Origin: an uncultured Lachnospiraceae bacterium
Lineage (GTDB): Bacteria > Bacillota > Clostridia > Lachnospirales > Lachnospiraceae
Assembly (NCBI GenBank): GCA_910589075.1
Contig: CAJUSK010000010.1
Coordinates: 62,001-126,000 of the forward strand
Direction of reading: 5' to 3'
DNA length: 64,000 nt
Shown: positions 26,423 through 34,308 of the stretch, piece by piece
Position numbering within the stretch: position 1 is the first letter of the stretch
Layout of the letters: each line of letters opens with the position of its first letter
Position numbers and translations under genes: made by a program
The notes under the pieces: generated by a model
Told to the model about the DNA's origin: nothing
Databases searched by the model: none
Seen by the model: the letters and a program-made list of their open reading frames with translations, nothing else

Positions 26423-27247
26423 TTACAGGCTGTGAAAAACCGGCTGCATCCGGTTATACGTACAGTGATAGCGAAAGCCCAGATGCCTCAGTAAGTCCTT
26501 CGCTTCTTTCATATATGCTCCCAGGTGTTCCGGCCTGTGGCTGTCACTGCCAAGTGTCACAATTTCCCCGCCCAGTTCACGGTAACATTTCAGTATATCC
26601 ACAGAGGGCGTGGTATCCCCCAGCCCATATCTGTGCCAGGAAGTATTTAGTTCTATCCCCTTTCCGTCGTATATCACCCTTTTTAAGATTTCCCGGATTA
26701 CAGGTTCTGTTTCTTTATAAGGATATACACCACATAGATCATACCGCACGATGGAATCCAAATGCCCCAGTACGCTATATTGTTGATAATGGTTTACAAG
26801 GTGCAGCAGTTCTTTATAATACCGTTCATTATATTCTTTCTGGCTCTTTCCCCGTTGAAATTCCTGGTTCCAGAATTCCCGGTTCTCAATCTGATGCACG
26901 GATAAAATAATAAAATCAAAAGGGTATTTTTCAAACAGCCTCTGAAAGGCCGGGATGGTATGCGTCTGCATACCAAATTCCAGTCCCATTTTTATTTCCA
27001 GCCGCGTGTCATACAGATATTGCAATTCTTTTATCCGGGCAGCGTATAAGGGATAATCCACATTCATGGTCATCTCCGCTTCCTCATAACCGTTGGTATC
27101 GTCCCAGTCCACTTTCACACCATAATCCACATGGTCTGTAAAGCACAATTCATCCATCCCCATGGAGATGGCGTCTTTTATAACCTGCTCCATGGGATAT
27201 TCTGAATCATCGCTGAATTCCGTATGTACATGATAATCCGCAAACAT
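26423..27247 (-). CDS. PHP-domain histidinol-phosphatase (HisJ-type)
   Basis: Metal-dependent phosphatase of 274 residues with the PHP signature: DYHVHTEFSDDS at 4-15, CFTDHVDYG, and late GSDSHRPEHLG. HisJ-type enzymes remove phosphate from L-histidinol phosphate. No other his genes are nearby; it closes an operon with an acetyltransferase and a MATE exporter, so a different phosphoester substrate is possible. AGGAG 7 nt before the ATG. A weak hairpin (26412-26439) overlaps its stop. Confidence 0.85.
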   Translation of the reverse strand: MFADYHVHTEFSDDSEYPMEQVIKDAISMGMDELCFTDHVDYGVKVDWDDTNGYEEAEMTMNVDYPLYAARIKELQYLYDTRLEIKMGLEFGMQTHTIPAFQRLFEKYPFDFIILSVHQIENREFWNQEFQRGKSQKEYNERYYKELLHLVNHYQQYSVLGHLDSIVRYDLCGVYPYKETEPVIREILKRVIYDGKGIELNTSWHRYGLGDTTPSVDILKCYRELGGEIVTLGSDSHRPEHLGAYMKEAKDLLRHLGFRYHCTYNRMQPVFHSL

Positions 27248-27265
27248 ATTTTTTCTCCTGTTTGA

Positions 27266-27892
27266 TTATTTCATCCGTTCCACAATATCCGCCCAGGCCT
27301 GTGGATCAATTTCCTCGTCCCGAAACAGTTTTTGCCTGTCATCCCCGGTGATTTTCCGGATGACCTTACAGGGATTTCCCGCCGCCATGCTCCAGTCCGG
27401 AATGTCTTTCGTAACCACGCTGCCTGCCCCAATTACCACATTATCTCCCACATGTACGCCGGGGCAGATCACCGTATTGCCTCCAATCCATACATTGTCT
27501 CCAATGGTCACTTCCTTGCCATATTCATAGGCGGAATTTCTGCTCATGGGATGAATGGGATGCCCTGCCGTATAAATGGCTACGTTGGGCGCCATCTGGC
27601 AGTTGTCTCCGATGCGGATCCTGGCCACATCCAACAGGGTACAGTTATAATTTGCAAAAAAGTTTTTGCCTGTTTCAATATGTTTTCCATAGTCACAGTA
27701 AAAAGGCGGATTAATAAATGCGCCGTCCGATTTCCCCAGCAGTTCTTTTACCACACTGCGTATCCCGGCGAAATCTGACCGGTCCATAAAATTTAATTTC
27801 TGTAAAATCTTTCTGCATTCTGCCTGTTCCGCCATAATACTCTCATCCGAAATATAAGCCAGGCCTGCATCTCTCCGTTCTCTGTTTGTCAT
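27266..27892 (-). CDS. Sugar O-acetyltransferase (Maa/LacA family)
   Basis: Left-handed beta-helix acetyltransferase of 208 residues using acetyl-CoA on maltose, galactoside or similar sugars. N-terminal Mac domain, then hexapeptide repeats (IRIGDNCQMAPNVAIYTAGHP, VTIGDNVWIGGNTVICPGVHVG). The catalytic His is in TAGHPIH. C-terminal GNPCKVIRKI is typical. The ATG at 27892 with AAGGAG 7 nt upstream is preferred over an ATG six codons earlier. Middle gene of a MATE-acetyltransferase-phosphatase operon with 18-28 bp gaps. Confidence 0.92.
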   Translation of the reverse strand: MTNRERRDAGLAYISDESIMAEQAECRKILQKLNFMDRSDFAGIRSVVKELLGKSDGAFINPPFYCDYGKHIETGKNFFANYNCTLLDVARIRIGDNCQMAPNVAIYTAGHPIHPMSRNSAYEYGKEVTIGDNVWIGGNTVICPGVHVGDNVVIGAGSVVTKDIPDWSMAAGNPCKVIRKITGDDRQKLFRDEEIDPQAWADIVERMK

Positions 27893-27920
27893 CTTGCTTC
27901 TCCTTTTCATGGTATGTTTT

Positions 27921-29264
27921 TTACCCTGCTTCCGTGATATTGTTTAACCAGCCATATTTTTTATAATGCCGGTAAACAACGGGCAGTTTCAATATTTCAT
28001 CCAGGCTCAGTACAAAGTATACCACCACTACAGGCAAATGGAATACAAAACCGCACAGATACCCCGCCGGTATGACAATACACCATAAAGTAATGGCATC
28101 GCAGACCACCCCGAAGCCGGAGTCTCCGCCTGCCGCAAAAATCCCTCCAATGGTCATACAGTTGATGGACTTCCCAACCAGATAATAGGAACAGATAAAA
28201 AACATCCCCCGCAAATATTCCCCGGCTGTCTGTGTCAGACCCACCAATCCTGTAATCAACGGCGATACCGCCAGCAAAAACAGTCCCGATACAATGCCAC
28301 ATACAATAGAAGCCCTGGTCAGCATCTTTCCCGCCTCCCTTGCCTCCTCAAACCGGCCGGCGCCCAACGCATTGCCGACAATGATACTGCCGGCGCTTCC
28401 CAGCCCCAGACAGAGACAGACCACCAGATTTTTGGAAATATTGGCAATCCCGTTGGCAGCCACCGCATCCCCGCCCATATGTCCCATAATCACGGAATAC
28501 ATGGTAAATCCGCCACCCCAGATCAGTTCATTTAAAAGCACAGGCACCGTCCGTTTCCAGAATCCATTTACCGGCCCTCGCCGCATATGCCGTGGAACCC
28601 CTTGCAGCTTTTTCATTTTGATCACCACATATGCAGCGCTCCAGACAGCCTGTACTGCCGTTGCCGCCACCGTAGCCAGTGCCGCGCCCCGGACACCCAT
28701 GCCCGGTATCGGAAACAGCCCGAAAATCAAAACTCCGTTGAGCACGATATTCAGAATCACCGTACTGCTGCTGAGTACCGTGCTGAGTTTTACCGCCCCG
28801 CAATTCTTCATAATTGTCATATATACCTGTGCCACCGCAGACAAAAACCAGGAAACTCCCACCATTCTCAGATATTCCCCGCCCATGGCCGCCAGTGCCG
28901 GTTCATTTGTGAAAAACCCCATAATCCTGTCTGCAAACACCAAAGTCCCCATCCAAAAAGTCAGCGCCGTCACACAGGAAATGCGGCGTACCAGATACAA
29001 CACCTTTGTAATGCCGATGAAATCCCCTTTTCCGTAATACTGTGCCACAAACATATTTTCTCCAACAACAAATGCTGCCACAAACAGGTTAAAAAGAAAT
29101 GTCACCTGTGTTGCCAGCGATACCGCCGACATGGCGTCCTGGCTCAGCCTTCCCAGCATAATGGCATCACTGGCTCCCACAAGCGCCAGCATAAACTGCT
29201 GAAACGCCATAGGCAATACCAGCTCCATCATACGCTTTTTCATCAGATTTTTTGCTTCCATCAT
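27921..29264 (-). CDS. MATE-family multidrug/toxin exporter
   Basis: Twelve-helix cation-coupled exporter of 447 residues with the two pseudo-symmetric MatE halves. The N-half opens with LVLPMAFQQFMLALVGASDAIMLGRL; a corresponding segment TVPVLLNELIWGGGFTMYSVIMGHMG starts the second half. Starts ATGATG after GGGAG; the second ATG (29261) may be used. First gene of its operon and divergent from an AraC regulator 114 bp away, which may control it. Substrate unknown. Confidence 0.92.
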   Translation of the reverse strand: MMEAKNLMKKRMMELVLPMAFQQFMLALVGASDAIMLGRLSQDAMSAVSLATQVTFLFNLFVAAFVVGENMFVAQYYGKGDFIGITKVLYLVRRISCVTALTFWMGTLVFADRIMGFFTNEPALAAMGGEYLRMVGVSWFLSAVAQVYMTIMKNCGAVKLSTVLSSSTVILNIVLNGVLIFGLFPIPGMGVRGAALATVAATAVQAVWSAAYVVIKMKKLQGVPRHMRRGPVNGFWKRTVPVLLNELIWGGGFTMYSVIMGHMGGDAVAANGIANISKNLVVCLCLGLGSAGSIIVGNALGAGRFEEAREAGKMLTRASIVCGIVSGLFLLAVSPLITGLVGLTQTAGEYLRGMFFICSYYLVGKSINCMTIGGIFAAGGDSGFGVVCDAITLWCIVIPAGYLCGFVFHLPVVVVYFVLSLDEILKLPVVYRHYKKYGWLNNITEAG

Positions 29265-29378
29265 TTACTCCCTGCTACCTTTCTCTCAAATTTAGTATAA
29301 CAATAGCAGGTTTATATTCTATTTTCTTTCAAAATATTGTATAATTCTATAACAATCTTCTTTTACGAGGTGATAACC

Positions 29379-30299
29379 ATGCAAAAGCATCCAAAATACT
29401 GCTCCGCCTTCAATCCGGATGCATCTGAAACCATAGCATATAACAATCCTCTGTTTCCCGCCTATGCCCAGTATGCCGTCCTGTCAACCTACCCCAATTA
29501 TTCCGCAATCAGCCACTGGCACAGAGATCTGGAGTTTATCCTGGTCAAACAGGGAAATATGACCTTCAACGTGAACGGGGAACTGATTACCCTTTCCCCC
29601 CGGACCGGTATCCTGATCAACAGCAGACAACTGCACTATGGCTATTCTCCTGACCTTACCGAATGTGAATTTATCTGTATCATCCTCTCTCCGGAACTGT
29701 TACAGGTAAATGACTGGTTTTATCAAAATTATGTGCAACCTGTCATCGAAAACTGTGCCTGTCCTTATGTGTATCTTGCCCACGAAAACTGGCACCGGGC
29801 GATCCTGGAACACCTGGAATGCCTGTACCATTCCTTTGAAAGCGCGCCTGTTGACAATCCGCCCTGTTTTCATGTAATCACCACATTCCTTTCCATTATG
29901 AATATCCTGTCTGATCACCTGAGCGCACAAGACCGCCTTCCCGAAAAAGAATCCTCTGAACTGGCCGCCCTCAGAAATATGATGACCTATGTGGAAGAAC
30001 ATATGCGGGAACGGATTACCCTCGACCATATTGCCAGAGCCGGTTCCTGTTGCAAAAGCCGCTGTTCCCTGCTGTTTAAAAAATATCTGCGGGAATCGCC
30101 CATTACCTATATGACGAAACTCCGCCTGCGGAAAAGCCTGAACGCCCTGCTGGATTCTGACGCTTCCATCACGGACATCGCATATGCCCACGGCTTTTGC
30201 GGAGCAAGCTATTACTGTGAAACCTTTCAGAAATATTATGGAACATCCCCGCTCAGATACAGAAATATCCAAAGAGAAGTAAACGATTCCATACCCTGA
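29379..30299 (+). CDS. AraC-family transcriptional regulator
   Basis: Regulator of 306 residues: N-terminal cupin-like sensing domain (HWHRDLEFILVKQGNMTF ... GILINSRQLHYG) and a C-terminal pair of AraC helix-turn-helices (ITLDHIARAGSCCKSRCSLLFKKYL, then ITDIAYAHGFCGASYYCETFQKYYG). The ATG at 29379 has GAGGTG 6 nt upstream; the frame opens 14 codons earlier without a ribosome site. Divergent from the MATE operon, a likely target. The TATAAT at 29340-29345 precedes it but has no clear -35. Confidence 0.9.
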   Translation: MQKHPKYCSAFNPDASETIAYNNPLFPAYAQYAVLSTYPNYSAISHWHRDLEFILVKQGNMTFNVNGELITLSPRTGILINSRQLHYGYSPDLTECEFICIILSPELLQVNDWFYQNYVQPVIENCACPYVYLAHENWHRAILEHLECLYHSFESAPVDNPPCFHVITTFLSIMNILSDHLSAQDRLPEKESSELAALRNMMTYVEEHMRERITLDHIARAGSCCKSRCSLLFKKYLRESPITYMTKLRLRKSLNALLDSDASITDIAYAHGFCGASYYCETFQKYYGTSPLRYRNIQREVNDSIP

Positions 30300-30314
30300 T
30301 GCCCGTTTTCCGCC

Positions 30315-30343
30315 TTGACTTTAAAAATAAAAACTATTATTAT
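30315..30343 (+). promoter_or_regulatory. Promoter of the bacteriohemerythrin gene
   Basis: TTGACT (30315-30320), 17 bp, TATTAT (30338-30343); the gene starts 45 bp later behind AGAAGGGGG. Confidence 0.75.
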
Positions 30344-30387
30344 TATGGATAACAAATATTATCATTTATCAGAAGGGGGTTATCATA

Positions 30388-30792
30388 ATGTACGAAATGA
30401 AACCGGAATATTTTACAGGTGTGGATTTTATCGACAAAGAGCACAAAAGACTGTTCGAACTTGCACAGGAAACACACGATTTGCTGCATGATACGACGAT
30501 GCACTACAAGACAAATCATATTGTGGCTCTGGTATCCGAACTGATTGATTATACCCGGACTCATTTTACTCACGAAGAAGCCTATCAGAAAAGTATCAAC
30601 TATCCTTACATAGCTGAACATGCCAGCCAGCACCGGCAGTTTGAAGACAGTCTGGCACAGATTGATCTGGATACTCTGTCAGATGATTATGACGAGCAGA
30701 ATGAAACCATCGAGAATATCCTGGAATTTCTGATCAACTGGCTCATCAACCATATTTTAAAAGTAGATATGCTGCTGGTTGGAAAACAATAG
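30388..30792 (+). CDS. Bacteriohemerythrin (O2-binding di-iron protein)
   Basis: Four-helix di-iron oxygen carrier of 134 residues. The iron-ligand pattern is present: FIDKEHKRLF (first His), HFTHEEAYQKSINYP (His and Glu), HASQHRQF (two His) and NHILKVD (His and bridging Asp). In anaerobes such proteins scavenge or sense oxygen. Own promoter and terminator. The stop codon lies inside a copy of the 40-bp dispersed repeat. Confidence 0.93.
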   Translation: MYEMKPEYFTGVDFIDKEHKRLFELAQETHDLLHDTTMHYKTNHIVALVSELIDYTRTHFTHEEAYQKSINYPYIAEHASQHRQFEDSLAQIDLDTLSDDYDEQNETIENILEFLINWLINHILKVDMLLVGKQ

Positions 30793-30827
30793 ATTGCAGG
30801 CTTCGCCAGCAAACCTATTGTCATGAA
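30787..30827 (-). repeat. 40-bp dispersed intergenic repeat, copy A
   Basis: Reverse-orientation copy of the element found also at 36819-36857, 50321-50360 and 57036-57075. Core on its forward strand: TTCATGACAATAGG, then TTTGCTGGCGAAGCCTGCAA, then TCTATTG. It overlaps the hemerythrin stop. Confidence 0.85.
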
Positions 30828-30835
30828 GAAAAGAA

Positions 30836-30873
30836 GAATCCCTCGACTGTACGCCATTACGGTCAAGGGATTC
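30836..30873 (+). terminator. Terminator after the hemerythrin gene
   Basis: GAATCCCT ... AGGGATTC stem with an inner GACTG/CGGTC pairing, followed by GTTCTTTCG. Confidence 0.65.
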
Positions 30874-31014
30874 GTTCTTTCGTCCAAATGGACGCATCAT
30901 TACTTTTTGCCTAATGGCATTATAGCATATGCAAATTCTAATTGCAAGATACGCTTTTTTAGAAAAAAGTTTATCCTTATCTGATATCAGTCAATCATGA
31001 TATTTTAACAAAAC

Positions 31015-31122
31015 CTGTGAAAGACAAAGAAGAGTATGCGATTATTCATCAGCAAACTCTTCTTCATTGCCAATATAACTATTGACAATATAACTATTTC
31101 AATCCACAGGAATGATCCTGAC
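31015..31122 (-). ncRNA. Candidate small RNA divergent from the toxin promoter
   Basis: On the minus strand, TTGACA (31152-31157), 17 bp, TATTAT (31129-31134) would start a transcript near 31122. It meets a 9-bp hairpin AAGAAGAGT/ACTCTTCTT (31027-31064) followed by TTTGTCTTTC. No open frame of note lies between. A perfect 15-bp inverted repeat (31079-31093 with 31146-31160) brackets the promoter. Whether this is a regulatory RNA is inference. Confidence 0.3.
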
Positions 31123-31169
31123 ATATATATAATATTACTTTTTACTTATATTGTCAATAGAATATTATA

Positions 31170-31198
31170 TTGACACCATTGGTAAATTATGTTATCCT
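31170..31198 (+). promoter_or_regulatory. Promoter of the small toxin gene
   Basis: TTGACA (31170-31175), 17 bp, TATCCT (31193-31198). The predicted RNA start is about 31204-31206, just before the repeat that can pair with the 3' end. Confidence 0.75.
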
Positions 31199-31269
31199 CA
31201 TGCTAAGATAATACCTACAGGGCGGGTTGACCTCATTGTAATCTGACTGAAAGATGAGGTGATGTATAT

Positions 31270-31359
31270 ATGAAAAATCATTTTGATTTTAGGGATATGA
31301 TTTCATTCAATCTTTTCCTTTTAGCATTACTTACATTTATTTTTACATATTGTAAGTAA
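31270..31359 (+). CDS. Putative holin-like type I toxin peptide (29 aa)
   Basis: A 29-codon gene too short for standard calling. The peptide has a charged start (MKNHFDFRD), then a single transmembrane helix MISFNLFLLALLTFIFTYCK, closely resembling the putative holin-like toxins of type I toxin-antitoxin systems (TxpA/Fst-like membrane peptides). SD GAGGTGAT is 6-7 nt upstream. The leader ACCTCAT (31230-31236) can pair with ATGAGGT (31254-31260) and hide the SD, a hallmark of these toxins. A terminator hairpin follows at 31370-31399. The matching antitoxin RNA is not proven. Confidence 0.72.
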   Translation: MKNHFDFRDMISFNLFLLALLTFIFTYCK

Positions 31360-31369
31360 AAACCGAAAA

Positions 31370-31445
31370 CCACCCTGAAACTTGCTGGTAAGAGGGTGGC
31401 TTTCAATGAAATAATAAGTATGGAGCCAACCTCCCTGTAGGTATT
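31370..31445. terminator. Terminator and 3' end that mirrors the toxin mRNA 5' end
   Basis: CCACCCT (31370-31376) pairs with AGGGTGG (31393-31399), followed by CTTTC; it is usable on both strands. Beyond it, 31425-31445 (GCCAACCT then CCCTGTAGGTATT) is the near-exact reverse complement of the mRNA start at 31210-31232 (AATACCTACAGGG then CGGGTTGACC). Confidence 0.65.
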
Positions 31446-31565
31446 GGCTTTATCAACAACAAAAAACTCGCACAGCGTGTTTTCTATATGTTTTTACATC
31501 TTATCAAACTTTTGTTTTTTTTTCAATGTTTTTCCCAAAACTCCACAACACACATATTTTTCATC

Positions 31566-32534
31566 TCATTCACAGGGATATGTCATTCCCCACTGTCTGC
31601 GTATTTCATCCATCAGCTTCATCACCCGCAGCGTTTCACTGTGAGGCATCCCGTCACATTCTACGGCTCCCTGCTCCAATGCTTTCATACAGGCAATCAC
31701 TTCATATTCATAGCCATTGATCTGCTCCGGCACCTCATAACGGGCCACAAGTTTCCGGTCCAGATCAAACACGCGGATTTCCTCACAGTTATTGATATTC
31801 TGTACCTCTATATAGCCCTTGTCACCGTTGATCACTCCCTGCCGGTCTGTCTGCGCCAGCATATTGCTGTGCAGCACCGCCACACGTCCGTCACGGAATG
31901 TCAGGGTAATACTGTTTATCCAGTCCACGCCCGCCGGCGACATCACTGCGGTGGATGTCACCTGCTCCACTTCCTCATGGAATACCATCAGGGCAAAATT
32001 AATGGGATAAACACCCAGATCCAGCAAAGCGCCCCCTGCCAGTTCCGGCTTCTGCATCCGCTCAATATGGGGCAGAACATATCCCAGATTCGCAGTCAGA
32101 GAGGTAATCTTACCAATGACACCGCTTTCCACCAGGTCGTCAATCATCTTTCTGCTGGGCATATACCGGGTCCAGATGGCTTCTGCCAGAAGCAGTTTCT
32201 TCTCTGCCGCCAGATGGATCAGCTCCTGTGCCTGTATGGCATTGACCGTAAATGCCTTTTCCACAAGAACATGCTTTCCATGCGTCAGACAAAGTCTGGC
32301 ATGTTCATAATGGTGAGAATGGGGAGAGGCGATATACACCAGCTCCACCTTTGGATCGTTTACCATTTCCTCATAGGAACCATAGTGCCGCTCAAACTGC
32401 CACCGCTCTGCAAACGCCCGCGCCCGCTCACAGTCCCTGGATGCAACCGCATATTTGCGGACACCTTCAATACCAGATACCGCCTCCGCCATGGATCCCG
32501 CAATGTTACCTGCTGCCAGTATTGCAAAATTCAT
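31566..32534 (-). CDS. Gfo/Idh/MocA-family oxidoreductase
   Basis: NAD(P)-dependent sugar or dihydrodiol-type dehydrogenase of 322 residues. Rossmann start MNFAILAAGNIAGSMAE (G-x-G-N-I-A), then VELVYIASPHSHHYEHARLCL and GKHVLVEKAFT (the E-K-P/A motif with catalytic Lys). The C-terminal alpha/beta domain begins at about 120. The ATG at 32534 with GGAGG 7 nt upstream is chosen; the frame opens 26 codons earlier without support. Last of a possible operon with three upstream genes. Substrate unknown. Confidence 0.9.
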   Translation of the reverse strand: MNFAILAAGNIAGSMAEAVSGIEGVRKYAVASRDCERARAFAERWQFERHYGSYEEMVNDPKVELVYIASPHSHHYEHARLCLTHGKHVLVEKAFTVNAIQAQELIHLAAEKKLLLAEAIWTRYMPSRKMIDDLVESGVIGKITSLTANLGYVLPHIERMQKPELAGGALLDLGVYPINFALMVFHEEVEQVTSTAVMSPAGVDWINSITLTFRDGRVAVLHSNMLAQTDRQGVINGDKGYIEVQNINNCEEIRVFDLDRKLVARYEVPEQINGYEYEVIACMKALEQGAVECDGMPHSETLRVMKLMDEIRRQWGMTYPCE

Positions 32535-32687
32535 ATTGTTTCCTCCCATTCTCTTTCCAATCGAATCGTTTTTGCCTACACACACCTTTTCCTGCAAAAT
32601 CAAGGCCATCACATTGCAACCGGTCCTTGTCTGTACCGCTCCTCTGCCGACACTTTTCCTGTTTCCCGGAGACAGTTTTCCGTTTTC

Positions 32688-33311
32688 TTATCCGCCCAGT
32701 GTTACATCCTGTTCCCCATACCAGTCAAGGGCCTTCCGGAAATCGTCCGGCCGGAAATCAGGCCACAGTTTTTCCTCCACGTAAAAATCCGCATACACGG
32801 ACTGAATCGGCAAAAAACCGGAAAGGCGGCGCATACCGCCCCAGCGGATAATCAGATCCATTCTGGAAATATCCTGAGACCAGGGATGCCCGTCCGTCCT
32901 GATATGGGACAGATCCCACTGCCAGCCATAATTCACCAGCAGGTTCACCCGTATGCCGCCGCCATGCAGGCTGGTCCGCTTCCGATAAGGCAATAACTCC
33001 GGCGGAAAACATTTGGATGTATCGTCTCCCATAACCAGCAAGTCCACGCCTTCCTGCGCCATCAGATCCACGGCTTCCACACAGGCTTTCCGAAAAGCCT
33101 GAAACTGTACGGCAGGACGTTTGCAGTTGTCCATGGTAAAACCATAATATGTGATTTCCCCAATCCCCGTTTCCTTTGCCAGACGCAACAGATCAAGCCC
33201 CGGCTGTAATCCATAGGTATAGCCATCTTCCTTTTCCATGCCATGCGCCTTCGCCCAACGGCGGTTACCGTCCGGAATAATTCCGACATGCTTCGCTTTC
33301 TTTTTACTCAT
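32688..33311 (-). CDS. Short cis-prenyltransferase (UppS-like)
   Basis: Isoprenyl transferase related to undecaprenyl diphosphate synthase. The catalytic start HVGIIPDGNRRWAK (Asp and the diphosphate-binding GNRRW) and the C-terminal LIIRWGGMRRLSGFLPIQSVYADFYVEEKLWPDF (R-x-GG-x-R-L-S-x-F substrate site) are present. It is 207 residues, shorter than the usual 230-250, with a compressed middle region. It sits in a metabolic operon and not next to cdsA/dxr, so it may be a second copy with different chain length. Confidence 0.87.
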   Translation of the reverse strand: MSKKKAKHVGIIPDGNRRWAKAHGMEKEDGYTYGLQPGLDLLRLAKETGIGEITYYGFTMDNCKRPAVQFQAFRKACVEAVDLMAQEGVDLLVMGDDTSKCFPPELLPYRKRTSLHGGGIRVNLLVNYGWQWDLSHIRTDGHPWSQDISRMDLIIRWGGMRRLSGFLPIQSVYADFYVEEKLWPDFRPDDFRKALDWYGEQDVTLGG

Positions 33312-33380
33312 ATTCTATCCCCTGATTTTCAGTTATTGATGCTTCCACACTATAAGTATTACCATTCCCGCAAGGCACAG

Positions 33381-34277
33381 TCAACAGATTTTCTCCAGAA
33401 ACATGTCGTTCACCGGTGTGGGAATACCGTGCTGTCTGCCCAGACGGCAGATGGTCCCTGCAAACAGGCCGATCTCTGTAGTTCTGCCGGCCTTTGTATC
33501 CTGCCGCATGGAAGGCTCTCCATCCGGATTCAGTGTATCAATGATTCCGACCCACTGCTCCAGATCCGCTTCTGTCAGGGCAACCCCTTCCCTGTTTGCC
33601 ACCAGAATCACTTCATGCATGGCATCCTTCATCAGCTCCCGCATTTCCCCCTCCTGCTGCACACTGCCATAGGTGCCGCCGCAGAGAGCCACCGTCTGGT
33701 TCACGCCCACATTGCAGAGCAGCTTGCTCCACATGGCATGGCGCATATCTTCGGGGCAGGTATAGGCAAATCCCGTTTCCTCAAAGAAAGAGGTAACCCG
33801 CTCCAGATTCTCCGCCAGGCCCCCGTCCAATATGCCCACCGCCAGTTCTCCTTTGTTGGTACACCTTGCTTCATTGCCCTGTTTCAGGGCATCCATCTTC
33901 TGTGCAATACAGTGCACCACCTTTTCCGGTCCGAACCGCCTGCCCAGATCTTCCTCACTCCGGATTCCGTTCAACACGGAAAGCAAAACCGTATGTTCAT
34001 CCACCAGATGGGCCACTTCTTCCATGGCTGCCTCTAACGCGCCGTATTTCACGGCAAACAACAGAAGCTGTGCGGGCCGGCTTTCCATAGCCGCATCCCT
34101 GTAAGCAAAGTCACAAACCTTCCCGTTGAAAGTAACCGGCTTCTCGCCATATCTTCTGATTCTGGCCCCGTCTGCCAGGACACGCACCCGATCCTTTCCC
34201 AGTTTTTCCGTAAAAAAGTCCGCATACATCACGCCCAGTGCACCCAGGCCCACAATATCGATCGCCTCTATTTTCAC
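33381..34277 (-). CDS. panE: 2-dehydropantoate 2-reductase (ketopantoate reductase)
   Basis: NADPH-dependent reductase of 298 residues in the ApbA/PanE family, which reduces ketopantoate to pantoate for coenzyme A. IVGLGALGVMYADF is the dinucleotide-binding G-x-G-x-x-G. ELMKDAMHEVILVANREGV and TEIGLFAGTICRLGRQHGIPTPVN match the C-terminal helical domain, with the catalytic lysine in MWSKLLCNVGVN. It starts with GTG at 34277 after GGGAGG. No panB or panC nearby; paralogues with other 2-oxo acids exist. Confidence 0.9.
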   Translation of the reverse strand: MKIEAIDIVGLGALGVMYADFFTEKLGKDRVRVLADGARIRRYGEKPVTFNGKVCDFAYRDAAMESRPAQLLLFAVKYGALEAAMEEVAHLVDEHTVLLSVLNGIRSEEDLGRRFGPEKVVHCIAQKMDALKQGNEARCTNKGELAVGILDGGLAENLERVTSFFEETGFAYTCPEDMRHAMWSKLLCNVGVNQTVALCGGTYGSVQQEGEMRELMKDAMHEVILVANREGVALTEADLEQWVGIIDTLNPDGEPSMRQDTKAGRTTEIGLFAGTICRLGRQHGIPTPVNDMFLEKIC

Positions 34278-34308
34278 ACTTTGCCTCCCGTCTTCCCGTT
34301 TATCCGCT

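Noticed and set aside
26412..26439. TTTTTCACAG/CTGTGAAAAA hairpin at the PHP phosphatase stop as a terminator
   Set aside because: The stem overlaps the stop codon and has no following T-run on the minus strand, so it was only mentioned with the gene.
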